In this document: positions 36,040-44,736 of the stretch, piece after piece
Numbering within the stretch: the first letter of the stretch is position 1
How the letters are laid out: each line of letters opens with the position of its first letter
Source: Desulfamplus magnetovallimortis
GTDB taxonomy: Bacteria; Desulfobacterota; Desulfobacteria; Desulfobacterales; Desulfobacteraceae
DNA: 64,000 bases
Assembly: GCF_900170035.1 (NCBI RefSeq)
Contig: NZ_LT828540.1
Span: 245,170 to 309,169, forward strand
Direction of reading: 5' to 3'
Notes under the pieces: model-generated
Database searches by the model: none
What the model saw: only the letters and a program-made list of their open reading frames with translations
Told to the model about the DNA's origin: nothing
Program-made: the position numbers and the translations under genes

Positions 36040-36061
36040 AATGATATTGAACATTATCATT
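36040..36061. promoter_or_regulatory. Possible operator
   Basis: AATGATA and TATCATT, separated by eight bases, lie upstream of the RHH-like gene. From 36062 to 36242 the sequence is AT-rich and I see no gene. Confidence 0.3.
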
Positions 36062-36252
36062 TGGTAATGTTTTTGTCAGATTTTTGTTTGTCAGAATTTT
36101 TGTTAAATAAGGTTAAATCAGAAACAATTTATTGAGGTAATTAGTCACATGATTATATTTAATGGATTAAAAATAATCATGAAAAATATTTTTGAAAGGT
36201 TCAATTACCATGAAAAAGGAGGGATGATCAAGTAACTTATGATTTTTGGCAA

Positions 36253-36361
36253 TCAACTGCCCATTTTGATGAATTTAAAGACCTGCATTCCTGCAATACC
36301 TGCAAGCATATAGACAAAAACAGTTGCGGAAAGAGAGCCTGATTTGAGTTTCAGGGCAGAG
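36253..36361 (-). pseudogene. Duplicated 3' end of the YdjM-like gene
   Basis: Positions 36243-36361 repeat 37723-37841 with one mismatch, offset by 1480 bases in direct orientation. The copy encodes only the C-terminal 35 residues of the YdjM-like protein. The HigBA-like pair lies between the two copies. Bases 36362-36608 show no gene. Confidence 0.8.
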
Positions 36362-36608
36362 TAATATTCTTGATTATTTCAACTTTTTTGTGTTATCAAT
36401 TAAATCTATGGATTAGAGATAAACAGAATTGTGAACTATATTGAGAGTTTGCCTTCCTTAATTTGGGGATTGGGGCATTCAATAAGCGGAAAAAAATCAG
36501 TCAAAAAGTTGGTTTGTTAGTTTCGCATTATTAGGATAAGAATGTATATTCCCCAAGATTATTGAGTGCTTGATATCCATGTTGATACAGTTTTAATATG
36601 GAAAGACA

Positions 36609-36935
36609 TTGAAAAAAATAGTGCATTACATTACCAGTGATGGCAAAAGTATTTTTCAAGGATGGTTTCGCACCTTGAGAGATAGACGTGCCAAAATAAA
36701 CATCACCAAACGTCTTACTCAAGCAAAGAAAGGGAGCTTTGGAGATACAAAGTCAATTGGTGATGGTGTTCATGAGATGCGTATTAACTATGGCCCGGGG
36801 TATCGGGTCTATTATGCCAATGATTTAGAAACCATCATTGTTCTGCTCTGTGGTGGGGACAAAAGCACCCAGGATGAAGATATCAAGACAGCAAAGAAAT
36901 ATTGGGCAGAATATAAACAAGAAAAAAAGAGGTGA
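36609..36935 (+). CDS. RelE/HigB-like toxin
   Basis: A 108-residue protein of the HigB/Gp49-like addiction killer family. FQGWFRTLRDRRAKINITKRL and GVHEMRINYGPGYRVYY are characteristic, and LLCGGDKSTQDEDI follows, as in this subfamily (ribosome-dependent mRNA cleavage). It is toxin-first and followed four bases later by the antitoxin gene. The pair lies between direct repeats of a neighbouring gene end, suggesting insertion together with a duplication. Confidence 0.85.
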   Translation: MKKIVHYITSDGKSIFQGWFRTLRDRRAKINITKRLTQAKKGSFGDTKSIGDGVHEMRINYGPGYRVYYANDLETIIVLLCGGDKSTQDEDIKTAKKYWAEYKQEKKR

Positions 36936-36939
36936 TAAT

Positions 36940-37140
36940 ATGCAGGTAGCCGGTCATGATGAATTTATAGTTGAAGAGCTAAAAAGAGACCCTGAATTCC
37001 TTGAGTTGTATATTGAAGATGTCATGAAAGAAAAAGATCCGTTTCTTTTTAAAGAGGGACTCCAATACATCATTAAAGCAAAAGGTTTTAATTTTGATTT
37101 GGAGATTCGGATTAAAGATAATGATAAAGAGGCTGCTTGA
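36940..37140 (+). CDS. HigA-like antitoxin
   Basis: A 66-residue protein with GAGGTGAT ahead of the ATG. The ELKRDPEFLELYIEDVMKE region is typical of the short antitoxin partners of this toxin family; a full HTH is not obvious. It is inferred to neutralise the preceding toxin. Confidence 0.75.
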   Translation: MQVAGHDEFIVEELKRDPEFLELYIEDVMKEKDPFLFKEGLQYIIKAKGFNFDLEIRIKDNDKEAA

Positions 37141-37231
37141 TAATAGTCATTATATCGATTCTATCTAAGTGTCTGATTTTATTGAACTATTAAAAATGAG
37201 AGCTGTAATAAAATCAGTGGGTTATGGAAAA

Positions 37232-37321
37232 TCGATATAACGGCCATGGCAAACCCATCTTGCCACAACGAAGCATGAAAGCCCTGAAAAAAACCTTGAA
37301 ATACGGGGACTTTCTTATAAA
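37232..37321. repeat. Family B repeat, variant
   Basis: A GGCCATGGCAAACCCATCTTGCC hairpin, then GAAAGCC...GGGGACTTTC. It lies between the toxin pair and the possible small membrane protein gene. Confidence 0.55.
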
Positions 37322-37325
37322 TGTT

Positions 37326-37514
37326 TCATGTAGTAAACCTTCCGTTTTTTTCAGCTTCAATTTTTTTAGCATGGACTTGATTGTTCTTTTTTTCAAAATC
37401 TTTGGTAACCGTATTATCAAGTTCAATCTGTTCTTCATATTCCCTTCTGGTACGTGTGATTTTGCAACAGCATATTGCCACAACACCAACTGCCGCTCCT
37501 ACAAAGTGCATCAT
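37326..37514 (-). CDS. Possible small membrane protein
   Basis: A 62-codon frame with a hydrophobic segment (HFVGAAVGVVAICCC) and a charged tail. The predicted membrane helix and Lys/Glu tail look protein-like, but the ribosome site is poor and the upstream frame is open to about 37550. It may be a remnant. No family is recognised. The rest of the gap to 37732 shows nothing else. Confidence 0.3.
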   Translation of the reverse strand: MMHFVGAAVGVVAICCCKITRTRREYEEQIELDNTVTKDFEKKNNQVHAKKIEAEKNGRFTT

Positions 37515-37732
37515 CAAAGATGCTTTGTACTGTTCGTAAATCCTGCTTCTGTTCCTTAGTTATCTCCTTTTTTTCAAAAAGCCTTTCTTTTCAAGTTTTT
37601 CATGGGGCTGGGTAAGTTGTTGTGCCTGGAGTTTTTCGGGCATATTTTTTTTGTAATGTTTCTCAAAGTTGACAGGCTGTTACTGAATTAAAAAATTGTT
37701 TACATTATGCCATATTGTATTTTTTTTGGCAA

Positions 37733-38383
37733 TCAACTGCCCATTTTGATGAATTTAAAGACCTGCATTCCTGCAATACCTGCAAGCATATAGACAAAAA
37801 CAGTTGCAGAAAGAGAGCCTGATTTGAGTTTCAGGGCAGAGCCGATGGAAGATTTTATCACTGGTATAAAGCGGAATTTCCATACAATGGAATTGAGTTC
37901 ATCAAGCACAAGGTGGGTTATGCATCCTGAAAATACAGCAATGCCGGCAGCAATTGCCATATTTGTACCGGATGGAATGAACATGAGAAATGCAGCTTCC
38001 CCGCACAAAAGTGCAAAGGGAATGCTGTGCATTATGCCTCTGTGGACTGTTATGCGTTTAATTACCTCGCATACTGCATGATTTATGAAAAAATAGGAGA
38101 GCACAAAATAGGAGACAAGAAATTCAGGCGTGGCAGTAAAATGTTTTGATACATCATCAAGAAATGCAACAGGAATTATAACTGACAGAAGACCAAAAAC
38201 AATGGCAAGCGGCTTGCCTGTATCGCTGTCCAGATCCGGCAGAAGCCCTCCAATAGTACCTATGACAAATACCGCTGTTAACTGTGTGGGGTTGAGTAAA
38301 CCCGGCTTTAACAATATGTATCCAGTTGATACAGCAGCCCCGGCAGCCATGCCGCCCATGAGGTGGGTTTTAAATCCTGACAT
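37733..38383 (-). CDS. YdjM-like membrane-bound metal-dependent hydrolase
   Basis: A 216-residue integral membrane protein with about five spans and the YdjM-family marks: LPDLDSDTGKP near residues 48-58 and HRGIMHS near 113. The metal ligands are the Asp pair and the two His. The family is widespread and SOS-regulated in E. coli; the substrate is unknown. A 119-bp copy of its 3' end lies at 36243-36361. Confidence 0.85.
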   Translation of the reverse strand: MSGFKTHLMGGMAAGAAVSTGYILLKPGLLNPTQLTAVFVIGTIGGLLPDLDSDTGKPLAIVFGLLSVIIPVAFLDDVSKHFTATPEFLVSYFVLSYFFINHAVCEVIKRITVHRGIMHSIPFALLCGEAAFLMFIPSGTNMAIAAGIAVFSGCITHLVLDELNSIVWKFRFIPVIKSSIGSALKLKSGSLSATVFVYMLAGIAGMQVFKFIKMGS

Positions 38384-38402
38384 TTTTTCAGTGACCTTTA
38401 TT

Positions 38403-38495
38403 GGGTAGTGTCATAAAAGTGTTGATATCTTTTTGTGAAAGCCCTGCTGAATCAAGTTTTGTGAAGAGCTCACCAACATATTTGGGACACCACCC
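38403..38495. repeat. Family E element, copy 1
   Basis: Ends GGGTAGTGTC and ATTTGGGACACCACCC are inverted. The right end is identical over 16 bases to the left end of 46082-46208. A reading frame inside is not conserved between the copies. Confidence 0.55.
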
Positions 38496-38525
38496 TTTAT
38501 TGATATTGTAGAGTAATTTTTGTTT

Positions 38526-38585
38526 TATCGTGGAAATAGATACAAATTTCGGGGGTGGCTAAATCACAGCCATGTCCGTTTACTC
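38526..38585. repeat. Family A repeat, single unit
   Basis: ATCGTGGAAATAGATACAAAT, then a TGGCT/AGCCA hairpin and CATGTCCGTTTA. Confidence 0.7.
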
Positions 38586-38732
38586 AAAGACGACACTATG
38601 GAAAAGCCTGTCCGAAAGGTGTTAAGTTATCTGCTTTTTATTTGCAGAATCAATGATTTCTGCTACATTAAAGCAGTTGGATATCATATTAGTTGGAAAA
38701 CAGGCAATTTGTTTTTTAAAGGGGAGTTTGAT

Positions 38733-38888
38733 ATGAAAATCATATATCAAAAAAGGGGTCAATGGTTTACAGGGCATATCCTTGAAGATCCTGAGTATGA
38801 ATCCCAGTGCGAAACTCTTGAAGAGTTGCGCAATAATCTTACTGAAATATATAGTGATATTGTATCCGGTTTGGTTCCTAAGGCATAA
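38733..38888 (+). CDS. HicB-like small protein
   Basis: A 51-residue protein beginning MKIIYQKRGQWFTGHILEDP, with the HicB-type pattern: a strand, then LEDPEYESQCETLEELRNNL. AAAGGGGAG precedes the ATG. It is inferred to be a HicB-fold antitoxin; no HicA partner was found next to it. A possible distant link is the HicA remnant at the left end of the window. Confidence 0.6.
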   Translation: MKIIYQKRGQWFTGHILEDPEYESQCETLEELRNNLTEIYSDIVSGLVPKA

Positions 38889-38920
38889 CCTTTCATAAAG
38901 AGATTGTCTGTCGGGTTGAA

Positions 38921-39762
38921 ATGATGAAAAAAAACTATTATGACTTTGATGAAAATAACTCTGATATCAGAGAATCACTGATTGTGATTGATGATCTGAA
39001 AGGTCAGATTGACATAAAAAAAAACTTACAAAAAGAACATTGGTCAGCAATTCAGGAGAAACTGCGTATTGACTGGACATATGACTCCAATGCTATTGAA
39101 GGCAGTTCTCTTACAAGGGGCGAAACACTTTTTTTTTAAGAGAAGGGCTTACGGTTGAAGGAAAGCCTTTTAAAGATTTTCTTGATGCCAGAAATCATGC
39201 AGAAGCAATCGACTGGCTTTACGATGTGATAAAAGAGAATCGCTCAATCTCTCAGGGACTTATTAAAGAGATGAATGCTCTGCTTTTATCAGGTGTAAAA
39301 TATACTCCTGCAATAAGTCAAAGCGGTCAGAAAATAAAAAAACCGGCCAATCCTGGAAAGTACAAGGTTCACCCAAATCATGTTTTACAGACAGATGGAA
39401 CTATCCATTTTTACACTGCCCCTGTTCATGTGGCAGATGAAATGGAAAATTTGTGCAGATGGATTGATGAAAATATTTACAGCAGACATCCCCTTGTTAT
39501 TGCTTCTATAACTCATTATAACATGGTAAGAATTCATCCTTTTGATGATGGTAACGGTCGTGGTGCAAGGATTCTTATGAATCTTGTGCTGATAAAAAAA
39601 GGCTATCCGGTTGCAATAATAAAAAATGAGAACCGTCGAAAATATCTGACAACACTGAATCAGGCGGACAATGGTGATATTATGCCCTTTATAAAATTTA
39701 TTGCAGACGCTCTGATAGATACTGAAAAGTCTATTGTGGATGAATTGAAACGATTGGCTTAA
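38921..39762 (+). pseudogene. Fic-family protein, frameshifted
   Basis: A two-part gene. The first part ends at 39139 after GSSLTRGETLFF. The second continues in another frame with REGLTVEGKPF..., has the Fic motif HPFDDGNGRGAR and runs to 39762. Adding one T to the nine-T run at 39129-39137 joins them into a Fic protein of about 280 residues with the autoinhibitory-type S-x-A-I-E-G motif. It is inferred to AMPylate a protein target. Confidence 0.85.
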
Positions 39763-39805
39763 GTAGTGTTTAATTGTTCAAAATTAACAATGCCGATATT
39801 TTTTA

Positions 39806-39967
39806 TTAGAAAGTCTCCATAACGTGCTGTTTTTATAAAGGCTTTAAACTTTTAGATTGTGGCGGTGATCCGCCATGTATGTTTATATGAAAGTCTCCGT
39901 AACAGCCTGTTTTAAAAACGACTTTCATCCCTTCGTTTGTGGCGGTGATCCGCCATGTACGTTATAA
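39806..39967. repeat. Family B repeats, two units
   Basis: Two units with a GTGGCGGTGATCCGCCATGT hairpin in each. They lie directly upstream of the split purH pair. Confidence 0.75.
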
Positions 39968-39988
39968 TTCAAATCAAGGATTGTATAA

Positions 39989-40669
39989 ATGACAAAAAAC
40001 ATAGTGCAAAAAATTGATGATCTTGTAAAAATTAACACTATTCTTGTCAGTGTATCTGACAAGTCAGGACTTGAAAACTTTATTCCTGAAATTGTGAAGA
40101 TTAATCCGGAGATCAAGATCCTTTCCACAGGCGGAACATTCTCAAAAATAAAAGATATCCTTGGGAGCAGGGCAGAAAGGTCTCTTCAGCAGGTCTCTGA
40201 CTATACAGGGCAGCCGGAAACCCAGGGTGGGCTTGTGAAAACACTTGATTTCAGAATTTATCTTGGCCTTTTGACCGAAACATACAATGAATCCCACCAG
40301 AATGATCTTCAGCGCACAGAATCGCTTCCCATTGATATGGTTGTGGTAAACCTCTATCCATTCAGGGAGACCATTGCAAAACCCGATGTTACCTGTGAAA
40401 ATGCCAGGGGAAACATCGACATCGGCGGCCCAACAATGATAAGGGCATCTGCAAAAAACTTTATACGGGTTGCTTCGGTTGTAGATCCCGGAGACTATAG
40501 CGATATTTTAAAAGAGATGGCCAAAGGAGAGGGCGCACTTTCCCTTGATCGTCGTTTTCAACTGGCACGAAAGGCATTTGATCATACAGCCCAGTATGAC
40601 AGGACAATTGCTGATTATCTTTCTCAGCAGCCGTTTGACAAGGTAAAAGAGTGCTATACCTGCTCATAA
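39989..40669 (+). CDS. IMP cyclohydrolase (PurH N-terminal half)
   Basis: A 226-residue protein with the MGS-like fold of PurH: SVSDKSGLENF, LSTGGT, VSDYTGQPETQGG and DIGGPTMIRASAKN, the IMP cyclohydrolase active-site region. It lacks the AICAR transformylase half, encoded separately 43 bases downstream. It catalyses the final step of purine synthesis, FAICAR to IMP. Splitting of PurH is known from some archaea and anaerobes. Confidence 0.88.
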   Translation: MTKNIVQKIDDLVKINTILVSVSDKSGLENFIPEIVKINPEIKILSTGGTFSKIKDILGSRAERSLQQVSDYTGQPETQGGLVKTLDFRIYLGLLTETYNESHQNDLQRTESLPIDMVVVNLYPFRETIAKPDVTCENARGNIDIGGPTMIRASAKNFIRVASVVDPGDYSDILKEMAKGEGALSLDRRFQLARKAFDHTAQYDRTIADYLSQQPFDKVKECYTCS

Positions 40670-40712
40670 TTGTCTCCCCACCCATAATAAATCATTTTTA
40701 GGAGAATTATTA

Positions 40713-41963
40713 ATGGCTGAAGATTTAAAACAGATGTACAAAACCGTAATGGATGACCATTTTACCCCTGCCATGGAGATCACATTTGTGGATGGCAATA
40801 ACCGCCAGACCCTTTTTTATGAAAAGGTTGCCTGGACAATTGACGGGGTGCAGAAAGGACTCAGATATGGCGAAAATCCAGGGCAGGAGGCAGCTCTCTA
40901 CCGCCTGGTCAACGGTAATCTTGTGCTTGGGAATACTTCCACAATAAAGCCTGGCAAGTATATGGTTTCAGATATTGAGCTTTTGCAGTCCGGTAAGCAC
41001 CCAGGTAAAACCAATCTTACAGATGCCGATAATGCTTTAAATATCCTGCGTTATTTTTCCGAAACCCCTGGTGCCGTAATCGTAAAGCATAACAACCCCT
41101 GTGGTGCTGCAATTGCAGACTCTTTAGAAGAAGCCTATGCCAAAGCCTATATGGCAGACCGTGTTGCAGCCTTTGGAGGATGCATTGCTCTTAACCGTTC
41201 GGTTGATCGTGCCACTGCCGAGGCCATAGCTGACCAGTATGCAGAAGTTGTTGTTGCTCCTGAGTTTGACGAGGGGGTTGTGGATATTCTTGGCCGCCGT
41301 AAAAATCTTCGTGTTATCCGCATCAACAATATTTCAAGACTGGTGTCTTTTATAGGCGAGAGGGTTGTGGATTTCAAAAGCCTTATGGATGGAGGAATTG
41401 TTACCCAGTGGTCCTTTGCCCCTGTTACACTCTCAAAGGATGATCTTAAAGTTGCAGAAACTGAATATAAAGGTAAAACATTCAGGGTAAAGCGTGAACC
41501 AACAGAGCAGGAGTATAAGGACATGCTCTTTGGCTGGCTTGTGGAGTCAGGCATAACATCCAATTCCGTTATATATGTCAAGGATAATGTCACAGTGGGC
41601 ATAGGCACAGGAGAGCAGGACAGGGTGGGAGTTGCGGAAATCGCTGTTGACAAGGCCTACCGTAAGCTCATGGACAGATACTCCTTTGAACGCTACAACA
41701 CCCCGTTCAATCTGCTTGATGATGCTGACAAAATAGCTGAAATAAAGGAAGATGTGGAAAAAGAGAAGGGCGGTTTGACAGGATCTACAATGGTAAGTGA
41801 TGCATTTTTCCCTTTCAGGGATGGCATTGATGTTGGATTGCGTCAGGGAGTTAAATCCGTTATTCAGCCAGGAGGCTCCATGAACGATTTTGAGGTGATT
41901 GAAGCATGTAATGAGGCTGATGCCACAATGGTTTATACAGGGCAGAGAAGCTTTAAACATTAA
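40713..41963 (+). CDS. AICAR transformylase (PurH C-terminal half)
   Basis: A 416-residue AICARFT. KHNNPCGAA carries the conserved Lys-His-Asn of the active site; LRYGENPGQEAALYR and QPGGSMNDFEVIEACNE follow the family. It transfers formyl from 10-formyl-tetrahydrofolate to AICAR. It follows the cyclohydrolase gene in the same transcript (AGGAGAATTATT ahead of the ATG), giving a split purH. Confidence 0.9.
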   Translation: MAEDLKQMYKTVMDDHFTPAMEITFVDGNNRQTLFYEKVAWTIDGVQKGLRYGENPGQEAALYRLVNGNLVLGNTSTIKPGKYMVSDIELLQSGKHPGKTNLTDADNALNILRYFSETPGAVIVKHNNPCGAAIADSLEEAYAKAYMADRVAAFGGCIALNRSVDRATAEAIADQYAEVVVAPEFDEGVVDILGRRKNLRVIRINNISRLVSFIGERVVDFKSLMDGGIVTQWSFAPVTLSKDDLKVAETEYKGKTFRVKREPTEQEYKDMLFGWLVESGITSNSVIYVKDNVTVGIGTGEQDRVGVAEIAVDKAYRKLMDRYSFERYNTPFNLLDDADKIAEIKEDVEKEKGGLTGSTMVSDAFFPFRDGIDVGLRQGVKSVIQPGGSMNDFEVIEACNEADATMVYTGQRSFKH

Positions 41964-42067
41964 CATTATCAACAGTTCTGTGGGGTGGCAACACCCCCTC
42001 TTATTACCCTATTATCGTACTTTAAGAATATTCTGGAAATTTATATTATTTCATTCAGGGAAAACCT

Positions 42068-42322
42068 ATGCAGCAGTTAATGAGTAAAAGCGAAATTGTT
42101 TACGGAATAAGACAACTCAACGTGTCTGATCGTCTTAGTGTCATAACATACATATGGGATGAAATTAAAGAATCTCACGAACTGGAAACTGTCTCAGAAG
42201 ATGAGAGGAGACTTCTCCTGAACAGGCTGGGCGATTACAGAGCAAATCCTGATTCTGCAACAGACTGGACGGAACTGAGACAGGAGATTTATAAAAAGAA
42301 AACCTATAGAATGGTAAGTTAA
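42068..42322 (+). CDS. Addiction module component (antitoxin-like)
   Basis: An 84-residue protein of the addiction-module-component family (TIGR02574-like): LNVSDRLSVITYIWDEI near the start and LLLNRLGDYRANPDSATDWTEL at the end, with a Y-R-x-N-P motif. AGGGAAAACCT precedes the ATG. No RelE partner follows; the next gene is a carrier. It is probably an orphan. Confidence 0.7.
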   Translation: MQQLMSKSEIVYGIRQLNVSDRLSVITYIWDEIKESHELETVSEDERRLLLNRLGDYRANPDSATDWTELRQEIYKKKTYRMVS

Positions 42323-42363
42323 AATTTGGAACAACAAAACTGTATGAAGGCCTTATTTTCAGG

Positions 42364-43085
42364 ATGTTTTTGACAACTTTCATGACAATATTCGGAACAA
42401 TTTCCCAGTTGTTTTTCATCTCTGCTGCTGCTGGCATTCTGGTGAGAACAAAAATTGTTTCCCCTTCCCAGATTCAGGCTTTGTCTGCCGTTACTGTCAA
42501 TGTTTTTCTCCCATGTCTGATTATATCCAAAATAATATTAACATTTGATCCAGAAAGTTTTCCGCTATGGTGGGCACTGCCTTTGTCTGGCCTTTTGCTT
42601 GTATTTACAGGACTTATCTTTGCTGCTGTTCTTTTTCGTATGAAAAAGGAAAAGTGGCCTTTTCTGCCCTTGGCAAGCATGCAGAATGCAATTTATATTG
42701 TGTTGCCAATTGTCAAGATTATTTATCCAGATCAGTTTGATCTTGCTGCAATGTACTGTTTTCTTTTGACAATTGGGTTGACACCTCTCATGTGGAGTAT
42801 AGGAAAGGTTCTTCTAACAGGAACAGGAGAGGCTAAGATTCAGAGGAGAGATTTTATTACGCCCCCTTTTGTGGCAACAATTATTTCTATTGTGGTTGTA
42901 TTTTCAGGCTTTTCAGCAGTTTGATGGTTATTCAGGCATCGTCCCCTCCAGCCACAAATCTTATCCTTATTGTCAAAAACTACAGCGGGGATAATAACTC
43001 AATCAGCAGCATGATGTTTTTACAATACCTTATCTGCATACTGGCAATGCCATTGTGGCTTGCTCTGTGGCAAATTCTAAAATAA
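42364..43085 (+). pseudogene. AEC-family carrier, internally deleted
   Basis: The N-terminal 186 residues match an auxin-efflux-carrier-type permease (LSAVTVNVFLPCLI; five spans) and stop at 42924. The final 53 codons continue from 42924 in another frame (QASSPPATNLILIV, then NSISSMMFLQYL), ending 43085. About 60-80 residues expected between the halves are missing, so a deletion plus frame change is needed. Unlike the other broken genes here, a single homopolymer error cannot repair it. Confidence 0.8.
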
Positions 43086-43110
43086 AAGGGCAGAACCTGC
43101 CTGCCCTTTT
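43084..43110. terminator. Bidirectional terminator
   Basis: AAAAGGGCAG and CTGCCCTTTT pair perfectly over a seven-base loop, with T or A runs on both sides. It separates the plus-strand carrier from the minus-strand haem protein gene. Confidence 0.8.
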
Positions 43111-43184
43111 CAAAGTCAAGATGCCAAAATATTTTTCTGGAAATCTATAGATGTTTTATTCATCTATTACGAGATTATCACCTC

Positions 43185-44666
43185 TTACGGAATTATACTC
43201 CACATGGTAAAATCGTCACTTGTTGATTTCATTGTGATTGCAAATTGATTACCTGCAAAATCAATGCATGGTACAGTAATTGACAGATCATCATTGAAAA
43301 CAATTGCCGATGCAGCATCATCATGCTGTGACAGGGTTGTCATGTCAGCTTCAAAGTCAAGCATTGTTCCGGAGTACTTGAAATGAATCCCGAATTTCAT
43401 ACCATTTAGATCAAGATGGGGCAGGGTAAATCCAAAATCACCGGCTAATGTTATGCACTCTTTGTCTGAGCTACCTGCATCCGGGTTTATGGCGCCATAG
43501 ATAATAAGCTGCTGGTTGTCAATATAACTCCACCCTGCCTCAAGAATATCAATATCTGTTGTACCTTCCGGAAGGGGTTCAACCCTTATTATGGTAACTG
43601 ATCTTGTTGCAGCGCCGGCATTGTGATCCCAGTCATAGTTGTATGGCCACTCCACATCCTGGTCGTCGGATTTGCTGGACTGATCAGGTGGGCTTGGAAC
43701 TTTCTGGGGAACCACAACTCTGTAAGGGCCTGATCCGTCAAGTTTGTTCTCATCCGTAAGTACCCCTGTATCAAGAGGAGCGCCATCCCGTGTCATTGCA
43801 AGTATTGCCTTAAGACCGTTTTCAACATAAATGGGATCGCCGTGGCTTCTTCCTGCAACAGAAGGAGCAGAGTAGTCACACCATCCTGTATCAGGATTGA
43901 GGGCATAGTCAGCATCGGTTACATGGTTATAAACTGCTGGAGGGTACTGGTATGATTCCCCTGGCATATTACCATAAACATGGTAGAGTTCTGCTCCTTC
44001 CTCATAATTAAGGGGATGATACTGTGACCATCCATCAGGTGCAAAAACAGTTATACCTGTTGCTTGCTCTGTTAAAATTCCGGCATCATCCAGAAGATCC
44101 TTTAAGGGAACACCTGTGTACTGGGCATAGAAATCCCCGGATCTGCTTGTGTTCATTAAAAGAAACTGTGTGTGCTGTTGAAGGGCTTCAAGATCGCTTC
44201 TGGTGTATATTTTTGATGGAGCCATTGTTAAAAAAGGGTTATCAGAAGCATTTCCAGGAAAACTTCCGGCAGTGATCTCTTCCTGGTTGGTTGAGCCGTC
44301 ATCATCTGAATCAAGTTCGTCAATTCTTGATATGGCGCTTTCGTTACGTCCATTATCTTTGTAGGCGTTTCCATAAGCATTGATTGTTTGTTCAATGTTG
44401 CTGTTTTCTCTTCCGTATTCGGTTTTGTAGTGACACCACTGGCAGCTTCCAAGGGATACTGTGCTGCCTGTACTTTTTTCATAACTTCCGCCGCTGTGAC
44501 AAAGGGCGCAATGATCAAGTTTTGTGCCGGCTTTATCCGGGTATGCAGCAAGAAAATTTTCTGAATCCCGCTCACCTTCGTGGTGATAGGCAGCATATCC
44601 ACTTGAAACAGATAGAAACAGTACCATGGAAAAGACAATGGCCATAATGGTCGTCCGTTTACTCAT
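43185..44666 (-). CDS. Periplasmic haem-c protein with GEGP-like domain
   Basis: A 493-residue secreted protein (signal peptide to about residue 25, SSGYAA). Two haem-c motifs, CALCH and CQWCH, lie near residues 53-80, then DELDSDDDGSTNQEE, an EF-hand-like Ca site. The middle (about 180-330) has a sulfite-oxidase-type SUOX-like pattern (VPLKDLLDDAGI and FAPDGWSQYHPL), and the last 120 residues are unassigned. The redox role is unknown. The neighbouring gene is a porin. Alternative name: cytochrome c-type domain protein. Confidence 0.72.
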   Translation of the reverse strand: MSKRTTIMAIVFSMVLFLSVSSGYAAYHHEGERDSENFLAAYPDKAGTKLDHCALCHSGGSYEKSTGSTVSLGSCQWCHYKTEYGRENSNIEQTINAYGNAYKDNGRNESAISRIDELDSDDDGSTNQEEITAGSFPGNASDNPFLTMAPSKIYTRSDLEALQQHTQFLLMNTSRSGDFYAQYTGVPLKDLLDDAGILTEQATGITVFAPDGWSQYHPLNYEEGAELYHVYGNMPGESYQYPPAVYNHVTDADYALNPDTGWCDYSAPSVAGRSHGDPIYVENGLKAILAMTRDGAPLDTGVLTDENKLDGSGPYRVVVPQKVPSPPDQSSKSDDQDVEWPYNYDWDHNAGAATRSVTIIRVEPLPEGTTDIDILEAGWSYIDNQQLIIYGAINPDAGSSDKECITLAGDFGFTLPHLDLNGMKFGIHFKYSGTMLDFEADMTTLSQHDDAASAIVFNDDLSITVPCIDFAGNQFAITMKSTSDDFTMWSIIP

Positions 44667-44736
44667 TTTTTTGTTTTCTCCTTGTTAAAAAAATTGAACT
44701 TAAGTGCTGTCTAATCAAATTGCCTGAAACATGATC

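Noticed and set aside
38403-38520. A minus-strand frame reading GWCPKYVGELFTKLD
   Set aside because: It lies within the family E element and is not preserved in the other copy; too short to support a gene.
41147-41653. A 168-codon minus-strand ORF
   Set aside because: It lies antisense within the AICAR transformylase gene, which has clear family motifs; the shadow frame has Ser/Thr-rich, protein-unlike composition.
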